This document shows, piece after piece, positions 7,521-14,441 of a stretch of DNA of 64,000 nucleotides (position 1 is the stretch's first letter; every line of letters begins with the position of its first letter). The stretch comes from Salmonella bongori NCTC 12419. GTDB lineage: Bacteria > Pseudomonadota > Gammaproteobacteria > Enterobacterales > Enterobacteriaceae. The stretch is from positions 868,001 through 932,000 of the forward strand of contig NC_015761.1 in NCBI RefSeq assembly GCF_000252995.1, read 5' to 3'. A program made the position numbers and the translations under genes. Under the pieces are notes generated by a model. That model searched no databases and was not told where the DNA came from. It worked only from the letters and a program-made list of their open reading frames with translations.

Positions 7521-8931
7521 AAATAAGGGAACGTAGTTCATTATAGCTAAAGATTCGACCACGATAGCCAAGACCGGTATCAATAGCAAAAATTGACACT
7601 CCACGGATATTGTCAGTATCGAAAACGAAAAAGGATTGTTCAGCGCCAAAATAAACGCAGTAATTCTCTCCCGTTTCGAAGACAGAAGAGGTAAGCTCGC
7701 TGCGTTGTCCAGGGAAGCTAAACTGATCTATTCGCTGAACCGTTTTTTCATTCAGATCAACGGCAAAAATGGTCGGAAGCGAGTCCAGTTCAGCTGCCGT
7801 ATAGGCAGCCGGTTCGGATTCAATGAGACGGACCAGCTCATTACCATTTTCATCCGCACATGAATTATTATTGAACATAGAGATAACAAATTTATTTTCC
7901 CCCTGATAAGCGGTATATTTGTCATTGTTGGTGATAAATACTGCGTGTTCGCCATTAGGATATTTGAAATTATCAGGATTTTTTACGCTTAAATTGATGT
8001 CGGCATTTAATGTCGGAAATTCTGGATTGTCAATAATCCATTCTGGATCGCCAGTCTCAATATTTAAGCCGATAATGGTGCAGGTTGAACGTGAATTAAC
8101 CATCAGTTGATTGGTTTGAGGGATGTACTCCAGACTATTAAAATGTACGTCATTGGTATCGGTATTATCAAGTACGGTAGCATGCATGAACTCGTTCGAG
8201 TAATCACGTTGCCAGAGCAGTTCTCCGCTTGTAATAGCGTATTTATAAATAATACACTCCAGTTTTTGAGTATCAGACCAGTTATCTAACATGGAACCGA
8301 GAACGTAAAGATTGCCATTATTGTCGGTAGTAATATCATGATGAAAGCCAAAGCCCTCTGGTGCTGTGAGCGTTTGGGCAACTTTACCCATGAGATTAAC
8401 ATTATAGAGGTGCGGCGCAAAGGCGTGTTTTTCAGGATCGTAGGTTTCACTGGCAAGCGCAGACCAAAGTGAGTGATTAATGACTTTTAGGTTACCGTAC
8501 ATCCACGGATATAGTCCAGTAATACGCAGATCGCCGTTAATATCATACCCGTTCCACTCACTTGTTACGAACCATCCTTGCCCTAACGTATTATCAGCCA
8601 GTGTTTGGTCAAGAATATTGACTGTTAGATTTAAAGGTGTATCGCCATAATCTTGCCCCAGGGTCGATATTTCTAACGTAAAATTATTAGTGTTACCGGA
8701 AAGCGAGCGCGTGGTAATATCAATGTGATTTAGATAATTTGCATAAAGCCCAACAACGCTTATTTCTGGACTCTCGGTATAATCTGAGGCTGACCAGTTA
8801 AAATCAGTAGTACTGGTTTTACCTCTGACAATATAGCTGACTTTTACAGGCTCGGTAGTTTGAAAGCTGATAAGTGCACATAATTGATTTTGATTATAGG
8901 GATTAATAATAACATTGATATCACTGTTCAT
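7519..8931 (-). CDS. Arylsulfotransferase (ASST/AssT) family protein without signal peptide
   Basis: 470 residues. The N-terminal beta-sandwich (NPYNQNQLCALISF...) followed by a propeller-like region resembles bacterial aryl-sulfate sulfotransferases, which move sulfate from one phenol to another without PAPS. Candidate active-site residues are H197/H198 (GFHHDI), H263 (DVHFNS), R281 (NSRST) and H329 (GEHAVF). The H263-R281 spacing of 18 equals the His356-Arg374 spacing of E. coli AssT as I recall it. Known AssT proteins are periplasmic, yet here the sequence starts MNSDINVIINPY with no leader. AGAGGA precedes the ATG. It converges on the sulfatase operon, suggesting a shared sulfate-ester role; no dsbL/dsbI partners are present. 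Confidence 0.75.
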   Translation of the reverse strand: MNSDINVIINPYNQNQLCALISFQTTEPVKVSYIVRGKTSTTDFNWSASDYTESPEISVVGLYANYLNHIDITTRSLSGNTNNFTLEISTLGQDYGDTPLNLTVNILDQTLADNTLGQGWFVTSEWNGYDINGDLRITGLYPWMYGNLKVINHSLWSALASETYDPEKHAFAPHLYNVNLMGKVAQTLTAPEGFGFHHDITTDNNGNLYVLGSMLDNWSDTQKLECIIYKYAITSGELLWQRDYSNEFMHATVLDNTDTNDVHFNSLEYIPQTNQLMVNSRSTCTIIGLNIETGDPEWIIDNPEFPTLNADINLSVKNPDNFKYPNGEHAVFITNNDKYTAYQGENKFVISMFNNNSCADENGNELVRLIESEPAAYTAAELDSLPTIFAVDLNEKTVQRIDQFSFPGQRSELTSSVFETGENYCVYFGAEQSFFVFDTDNIRGVSIFAIDTGLGYRGRIFSYNELRSLI

Positions 8932-9065
8932 AATAGTTCCTCTGGTGAGTAAGTGATGTCTTGCAGACGTATTATTGACCCAGAAGATAGTGTGGCGTAG
9001 TCATTTGAAATAAAAAAAGATAAAGCAGACGGTATAAAAATATAAAAAGTTAAATGCTGAAAACT

Positions 9066-9090
9066 AACAACCCACCAGGACGGTGGGTCA
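9066..9090 (-). terminator. Hairpin downstream of artJ
   Basis: CCCACC-AGGAC-GGTGGG lies just beyond the artJ stop on its transcript side and probably ends artJ mRNA, separating it from the arylsulfotransferase gene on the same strand. Confidence 0.65.
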
Positions 9091-9107
9091 TTAGAATAGA
9101 AGGCGTC

Positions 9108-9839
9108 TTACTGCGGGAACCACTGTTCGCTGATTTTCTGATAAGTACCGTCCGCTTTAATGGCCGTCAGCGCATTGTTCAGTTTTTCCAGCAAGGCCTT
9201 ATTATCCGGACGCACCGCAATGCCGAGTCCAGTGCCAAAATATTGTGGATCGGTAACTTTTTCCGTTGCGGCGCCAAGCTGCGGGTTGGTTTTCAGCCAC
9301 TCGTTCACTACTGCCGTATCGCCAAATACACCATCAATACGGCCATTTTTTAGATCGATAATTGCATTCTGGTAACTGTCGTAGGCCACCGTTTTGACTT
9401 CCGGATGTTTATCCTGGAGGTACTTCTGATGGGTGGTGCCATTTTCCATACCGATACGCTTACCTTTTAGATCGGCAAACGTTTTGTAGGTGTCTTTTTT
9501 GGCAATGACCAGCGCGGAGTTAGCGTAATAGGGGTTACTAAAGGCAACCTGCTTGCTACGCTCCGGAGTAATGTCCATCCCGGAAATGACGGCGTCATAT
9601 TTTCTGAATTTCAGCGCAGGGATCAGACTATCGAAAGCATGATTGGTAAAAGTACATTCTGCCTGCATCTGTTTGCATAATGCGGTCGCCAGATCGATAT
9701 CAAATCCTACAATCTTATTGCTCGCATCCAGTGATTCAAACGGTGGATAGGTGGCGGAGACGCCAAAACTGATTTTTTCAGCGGCGATGCTGCCTGTGGC
9801 GAAAGAGGCGAGTAATGCGGCCAGAACTAACTTTTTCAT
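9108..9839 (-). CDS. artJ: ArtJ, periplasmic arginine-binding protein
   Basis: 243 residues with a clear Sec signal peptide (MKKLVLAALLASFATGSIAA). The mature protein has the family-3 solute-binding layout: FGVSATYPPFES near the start, VISGMDITPERSKQVAF in the middle, and GTGLGIAVRPDN near the end. It delivers L-arginine to the ArtQM permease. Transcribed alone, with its own AT-rich promoter region holding ARG-box-like sequences. It is about two thirds identical by eye to ArtI encoded 1.6 kb away. Confidence 0.96.
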   Translation of the reverse strand: MKKLVLAALLASFATGSIAAEKISFGVSATYPPFESLDASNKIVGFDIDLATALCKQMQAECTFTNHAFDSLIPALKFRKYDAVISGMDITPERSKQVAFSNPYYANSALVIAKKDTYKTFADLKGKRIGMENGTTHQKYLQDKHPEVKTVAYDSYQNAIIDLKNGRIDGVFGDTAVVNEWLKTNPQLGAATEKVTDPQYFGTGLGIAVRPDNKALLEKLNNALTAIKADGTYQKISEQWFPQ

Positions 9840-9903
9840 GATGTCACTCCCGTAATCTTATGATTATGCGCCGTGTTTACGGCATGGATTAACAATGCCA
9901 TCA

Positions 9904-9942
9904 TTTGAATTTATATGCAATATAAATGATTAAATATTTTAT
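9904..9942 (-). promoter_or_regulatory. Putative tandem ARG boxes (ArgR operator) of artJ
   Basis: TGAATTTATATGCA within 9904-9921 matches the ARG-box core TGAATWWWWATTCA with one mismatch. A second, weaker AT-rich box follows with 3-bp spacing (about 9925-9942). ArgR repression of artJ is established in E. coli; the site call here is by eye. Confidence 0.55.
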
Positions 9943-10004
9943 TGAGGATAAAAAAAGACGGGCAAGTTAACCACTTGTCCGTCTGATTCATTCATTATTA
10001 TGCA

Positions 10005-10073
10005 TTGCAGGCCTGATAAGCACAGCGCTGTCAGGCCATTGAAGGATGACAGCAAACGCCTTATCCGGCCCGG
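10005..10073. repeat. REP/BIME element between artJ and artM
   Basis: Two REP-like units, GGCCTGATAAGCACAGCGCT...AGGCC and AACGCCTTATCCGGCC, lie head to head directly after the artM stop. Such elements usually protect the 3' end of the upstream operon, here artPIQM. Confidence 0.7.
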
Positions 10074-10742
10074 TTAGCTCCGCCGTTCAAACGCCAGGGC
10101 TTTACGCTCAATCATACGCATCATCAGCGTCAACAGGCCGTTGACGACCAGGTAAATTATCCCCGCTGCGCCAAATACCATGACGTCGTAGGTGCGGCCA
10201 TAGAGCAGCTGACTGTAGCCCATGACTTCCATTAACGTGATGGTATAAGCCAGTGAGGTACTTTTGAAGACCAGTACCACCTCATTAGAGTAAGAGGAGA
10301 GGGCGCGTTTAAACGCATAGGGTAGCAAAATCGCCAGCGTATCTTTTTTACTCATCCCCAGTGCGCCGCAGGACTGCCACTGGCCTTCCGGAATAGCACG
10401 AATCGCGCCATAAAAGAGCTGTGTGGTGTAGGCAGCGCTGTTTAGCGACAGTGCGATCAACGCGCACAGCCACGGTTCGGACAGCAAATGCCAGAGTACC
10501 GGATAGTTTTGCAGCGTCGGGAATTGACCTGGCCCGTAATAGATCAGGAAAATTTGCACCAGCAGCGGCGTACCGGTAAAGAGCGTGATATAACCACGTA
10601 CCAGCCACACCACGACTGGTGTTTTCAGCGTCAAAATGATGGTAAAAATCAGAGCCAGTACCAGCGCGACGGCAATAGAGGCGACCGTCAGCGTCAGGCT
10701 GGTGTGCAGCCCTTTCAGCAGTTCAGGTAAATACTCAAGCAT
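10074..10742 (-). CDS. artM: ArtM, arginine ABC transporter permease
   Basis: 222-residue inner-membrane protein of the HisMQ type with about five hydrophobic helices. The EAA-like loop GALGMSKKDTLAILLPYAFK is at about residues 122-141. Its ATG overlaps the artQ stop by one base (TGATG), giving coupled translation. It forms the channel with ArtQ. Last gene of artPIQM, followed by a REP element. Confidence 0.95.
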   Translation of the reverse strand: MLEYLPELLKGLHTSLTLTVASIAVALVLALIFTIILTLKTPVVVWLVRGYITLFTGTPLLVQIFLIYYGPGQFPTLQNYPVLWHLLSEPWLCALIALSLNSAAYTTQLFYGAIRAIPEGQWQSCGALGMSKKDTLAILLPYAFKRALSSYSNEVVLVFKSTSLAYTITLMEVMGYSQLLYGRTYDVMVFGAAGIIYLVVNGLLTLMMRMIERKALAFERRS

Positions 10743-11458
10743 CAGTCAGGCCTCCGCTCAAAACGCGTTGTACGCAGGTCTATGCGTTTGAGGATATACT
10801 GACTTATCAGCGTAATGACCAGATAAATCGCCGCCGCAATGATGTACCAGTTAAACGGCTCCTGAGTACGGGTAGCGATGCTTTTGGTCTGTAACATCAG
10901 ATCGTTAACGCTGATAAGGCTGACCAGCGCCGTATCTTTTAGCAAGACCAGCCACTGATTGCCCAGCCCCGGCAGAGCGTGACGCCACATCTGTGGCATC
11001 ACCAGACGGAAAAAAATTGCCGTCTTCGATAATCCCAATGCCTGGCCCGATTCCCACTGACCAGACGGCACGGCTTTCAATGCGCCACGCAGAGTCTGCG
11101 ATGCATAAGCCGCATACAGCAGGGACAATGCCATCACGCCGCACAGGAAGGGGCTGACGTCAAAGTTTTCAATCTCCATTTGCACCGGGATCTGCGCAAA
11201 ACCGAGATGAATGATAAACCCGTCAGACAACGTAAGCAGAAGCTGCGAGGCGCCGAAATAGATAAACAGCACCACCAGAATTTCCGGCAGACCGCGCAGA
11301 ATAGTGACCAGCGCTGAACCCATCCAGGCAACCGGACGCCACTTTACGGACTCCCAGACGGCAAAAAACATGGCTAACGCGAGGCCAATAATCAGCGCGC
11401 AGATGGCAAGGCCGACGGTCATCCCGGCGGCGCTCGCTAAAGGAAAAAATTCGTTCAT
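10742..11458 (-). CDS. artQ: ArtQ, arginine ABC transporter permease
   Basis: 238 residues from ATG 11458; the frame also has an adjacent TTG one codon upstream, which I do not use. The HisMQ-type permease motif ALGLSKTAIFFRLVMPQMWR is visible, with about five hydrophobic segments. It starts six bases after the artI stop. Pairs with ArtM in the membrane and with ArtP below it. Confidence 0.95.
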   Translation of the reverse strand: MNEFFPLASAAGMTVGLAICALIIGLALAMFFAVWESVKWRPVAWMGSALVTILRGLPEILVVLFIYFGASQLLLTLSDGFIIHLGFAQIPVQMEIENFDVSPFLCGVMALSLLYAAYASQTLRGALKAVPSGQWESGQALGLSKTAIFFRLVMPQMWRHALPGLGNQWLVLLKDTALVSLISVNDLMLQTKSIATRTQEPFNWYIIAAAIYLVITLISQYILKRIDLRTTRFERRPD

Positions 11459-11464
11459 CAAAAA

Positions 11465-12196
11465 TTACTTCTGGAACCATTTGTTATAGATGGTCTCGTA
11501 AGTCCCATCTTTCTTCACTTTTTCCAGCGCAGTATTGAATTTCTGCTGCAACTCCGTGTTGCCCTGGCGTACCGCAATACCCAGACCGGTGCCGAAATAA
11601 TCTTTATCGGTGACTTTATCGCCGACCGGTGACAGCTTAGGATTCGCTTTCAGCCATTCGGTGACTACCGCTGTGTCACCGAAAACGGCATCGATGCGAC
11701 CATTTTGCAGATCCAGCTTCGCGTTCTGGTAGCTGTCGTACGGTACGGTCGTGATTTCCGGATGTTTATCCATAATAAATTTCTGGTGCGTCGTTCCGTT
11801 CTGCACGCCAACTTTTTTGCCTTTCAACTGGTCCACACTGGAGAATTTGCCCTGCTGACCAACGAACAGTGCGGAGTTGTCATAATAAGGCGTAGTAAAC
11901 AATACCTGTTTTTCACGTTCCGGGGTGATATCCATTCCCGCCATAACGGCGTCGAAGCGGCGGAATTTCAGGCTGGGAATAAGGCTGTCGAACGCCTGAT
12001 TGGTAAAGGTGCAGGTGGCGTCAATCTCTTTACATAGCGCGTTGGCCAGGTCGACGTCAAAGCCGACAATTTTGTTATTAGCGTCCATTGATTCAAACGG
12101 AGGATAAGACGCTTCGGTCGCAAAACGAATGGTCTGGGCTGCTGTAGCGGAAAGGCTAACGCCTGCAATTAGCGCGGCAATCAGAACTTTTTTCAT
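11465..12196 (-). CDS. artI: ArtI, periplasmic basic amino acid-binding protein
   Basis: 243 residues from the ATG that begins MKKVLIAALIAGVSLSATAA, a typical Sec signal peptide; the frame extends further upstream but without a leader-like start. Family-3 solute-binding protein, with RFATEASYPPFES and MAGMDITPEREKQVLF in the expected places. It lies between artP and artQ in the artPIQM operon. A paralogue of ArtJ; its ligand preference is broader or less certain than that of ArtJ. Confidence 0.95.
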   Translation of the reverse strand: MKKVLIAALIAGVSLSATAAQTIRFATEASYPPFESMDANNKIVGFDVDLANALCKEIDATCTFTNQAFDSLIPSLKFRRFDAVMAGMDITPEREKQVLFTTPYYDNSALFVGQQGKFSSVDQLKGKKVGVQNGTTHQKFIMDKHPEITTVPYDSYQNAKLDLQNGRIDAVFGDTAVVTEWLKANPKLSPVGDKVTDKDYFGTGLGIAVRQGNTELQQKFNTALEKVKKDGTYETIYNKWFQK

Positions 12197-12213
12197 TGTC
12201 ATTGTCCCGAATC

Positions 12214-12942
12214 TTAGTGAGAGAGATAGTTTTTGAACGCTTCGGTCTGTGGGTGGATAAAGCAACCCGCGTCACCGTGCTCGACGATGTGACCATTTTC
12301 CATATAAATCACACGACTGGCGGTCTTACGCGCCACTTCGACTTCATGCGTAACGATCACCTGAGTAATGTTGGTTTCCGCCAGCTCATGAATAATACTG
12401 ACGATTTGGGCGGTAATTTCCGGGTCCAGTGCGGCGGTCGGTTCATCAAACAGCAACACTTGCGGTTCCATCATCAGCGCGCGGGCAATCGCGACGCGCT
12501 GCTGCTGACCGCCGGAAAGGTGCAACGGATAACGATCGCTGTATGGCTTCAGACGCAGACGCTCCAGCAGCTTTTCTGCGCGTGCCAGAGCCTGATCTTT
12601 TGTCAGACCCAGTACGCGGCAGGGAGCTTCAATGAGGTTCTGCACCACAGTGAGATGTGGCCAAAGATGATATTGCTGAAAGACCATGCCGACATTTTGA
12701 CGCAGCTCACGAATCGCCTTATCAGACGGCGTTTTCGTAAAGTCAAAATCATTCCCGGCGATGGACAACGTGCCGGAGCGCGGCATCTCAAGCAAATTGA
12801 GTACACGCAGCAGCGAGCTTTTACCCGCCCCGCTTGGGCCAAGCAACACCAGCGTTTCGCCTTCAGGGCAATCCAGCGTGATATCGAACAGCGCCTGATG
12901 GGCGCCGTAAAAGCAATTAATGCCGTTTAATTGAATACTCAT
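12214..12942 (-). CDS. artP: ArtP, arginine ABC transporter ATP-binding subunit
   Basis: 242 residues starting MSIQLNGINCFYGAH, the E. coli start; a longer in-frame ATG upstream is not favoured. Walker A GPSGAGKSS, signature LHLSGGQQQRVAIARAL, Walker B VLLFDEPTAALD and the switch histidine in VTHE are all present. First gene of artPIQM, transcribed leftward. It powers uptake through ArtQM. Confidence 0.96.
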   Translation of the reverse strand: MSIQLNGINCFYGAHQALFDITLDCPEGETLVLLGPSGAGKSSLLRVLNLLEMPRSGTLSIAGNDFDFTKTPSDKAIRELRQNVGMVFQQYHLWPHLTVVQNLIEAPCRVLGLTKDQALARAEKLLERLRLKPYSDRYPLHLSGGQQQRVAIARALMMEPQVLLFDEPTAALDPEITAQIVSIIHELAETNITQVIVTHEVEVARKTASRVIYMENGHIVEHGDAGCFIHPQTEAFKNYLSH

Positions 12943-13003
12943 TGACACTCGTATACTGGCAGTCTGATAGCTATTGAAGCCGCAGATAGTACCTTTGACA
13001 GAA

Positions 13004-13024
13004 TAGTTATGCAATAATTATGCG
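13004..13024 (-). promoter_or_regulatory. Possible ARG box upstream of artP
   Basis: TTATGCAATAATTATGCGTT is a near-palindrome resembling an ARG box, about 65 bp upstream of the artP start. The rest of the 12943-13165 gap shows AT-rich promoter-like sequence on the artP side and nothing else I can name. Confidence 0.4.
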
Positions 13025-13165
13025 TTAAAAGTTAAATATATCCCACATTCTTCCCTAAACATAGCACAAAATAGCAGGCGGGATAGACGGTGAGAATAAT
13101 TGTCGGCATTCCACGCAGAATGCCGGACAATTTACGGGGTTATAAGTGGAAGGGCGCGCCGTCTG

Positions 13166-13681
13166 TTAACGGTTTTCTATCGACTGGCGCAGCGTACCGG
13201 CAGGCGCATGGACATTCCCACCCAGATAACGAACGTCGTCAACCACCCAGCATGGGCCTTCATGAATCATAAGCACTTCATCTTGCCAGGTTTGATCACC
13301 CTGTTTTAACGCTACCCGCAGAGGAATGTTGCGTGCATCCCGGTTCGGAATGGTTGAGGCGCTGGCAACGTTAGCGCTATCCGGCAGTGTAGCGCGGCTT
13401 GAGAACGGATCGCCGCTCATCAACTGGCGGTGTTCCGAGTCGCGGCTGGCATCGGTCAATAATTGTGCCAGATTGTCACTCAAAAAGGGGCGAAGCGCGG
13501 CGATATCATTACTGCGATTCTGAATACGGTAGTCATAGAATTGTTGAGCCACGCTGTCCGGGCCGCCTTCCACGCACGCGCCGATACGCGGGCCATTATC
13601 TTTGTAGGCTGGAGTGACAGTTGTACAAGCGCTAAGCAGAAGCGCGCACGGGATGAGCAAAGAGAATTTAGAATAGCGCAT
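13166..13681 (-). CDS. ybjP: YbjP, predicted lipoprotein
   Basis: 171 residues with a lipobox: MRYSKFSLLIPCALLLSAC, so C19 is probably the lipidated residue. The mature part is soluble and has no motif I can name. AAGGAAA precedes the ATG. Function unknown. In this genome the gene borders the low-GC foreign patch at 13.7-16.8 kb. In S. Typhimurium LT2, from memory, the Fels-1 prophage is inserted in this same area. Confidence 0.88.
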   Translation of the reverse strand: MRYSKFSLLIPCALLLSACTTVTPAYKDNGPRIGACVEGGPDSVAQQFYDYRIQNRSNDIAALRPFLSDNLAQLLTDASRDSEHRQLMSGDPFSSRATLPDSANVASASTIPNRDARNIPLRVALKQGDQTWQDEVLMIHEGPCWVVDDVRYLGGNVHAPAGTLRQSIENR

Positions 13682-14441
13682 GATGATTTCCTTATAGCCG
13701 ATCGTATAAGATCCGATCTACGATAATCAGTTATATCCTTTCAATGATTGCATAACCAATTAGCGTGTTGTTTTACCTGAATAAAGCTTACGATGTTATC
13801 TTCCTGGGACGCTCTTGAGCAGTAGTAACGAGTTTAGTATATCTACCTGTGGCTGGTTATTATCAGCCATCCGTGCTCCCTATATTGTATAGACTATCTG
13901 GGCGCTTGAGCATCCTATTTATTCAAGAGTTGCGCCAGCGAAGATGCCCAGGTATGACGGGATTGATACGCTGTTCAGTAGCGTCGTCTGGTGCGCCATA
14001 GCCGATGCCAGCGACAACATCATCTTGCAGAGAGAAGAGCGGTTAGCGCGTAGCGTATCAACGAAGAGCCGGTATACAGAAGGTATGCCTGGCAGCGGGT
14101 CTTCATTTCAGAGTGGACGGCGACCACCTCAAAACATGGTGGGGCGGTCAGTATGAAAAACTGGGACAGCCCAAAATGGGGAAAGACAACGCGGGGAAGA
14201 AGGCAATACGGTTCGTCTGGTGGAAGGCGGTCGAAAAGAGATGTCGGTAAGGGAGAGTGTCTCCATTTGTCCTAAAATTAACCTTCCCGCGGGTGGATAT
14301 TAATCGTTATTTTTTATATGTATCAGCCCGGACCAGATCTGATAGGAACTTATACCAATAATCGGTAACTGTTAGATCTGGTCGCGACTCATACACGAAA
14401 TAATAAATGAACTTTCGTGCTCTCTGATCGAATGCGTTGAT
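13682..14441. other. Gene-poor stretch between ybjP and the effector gene; probable decayed insertion
   Basis: 760 bases with no gene I can support. An overlapping pair of short plus-strand frames occurs: one at 13944-14156 (70 codons), and a second, without a clear start, ending at a TAA near 14270 and encoding a W-rich fragment (HLKTWWGGQYEKLGQPKMG...). They look like pieces of a broken gene. Near the effector's 3' end are two hairpins, GACCAGATCT/AGATCTGGTC (14331-14383) and CACGAAA/TTTCGTG (14394-14419). I read the region as a scar of past insertion, but cannot identify the donor. Confidence 0.45.
14331..14419 (-). terminator. Hairpins downstream of the effector gene
   Basis: Two inverted repeats follow the effector stop on its transcript: CACGAAA/TTTCGTG with a 12-base loop, then a 10-bp perfect GACCAGATCT/AGATCTGGTC with a 33-base loop. 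Neither is followed by a strong U-run, so they may be weak terminators, or the longer one a recombination or protein-binding site. Confidence 0.35.

Noticed and set aside
12196..12930. 244-codon plus-strand frame opposite artP
   Set aside because: Shadow of the ABC ATPase gene; no ribosome site and basic, low-information sequence.
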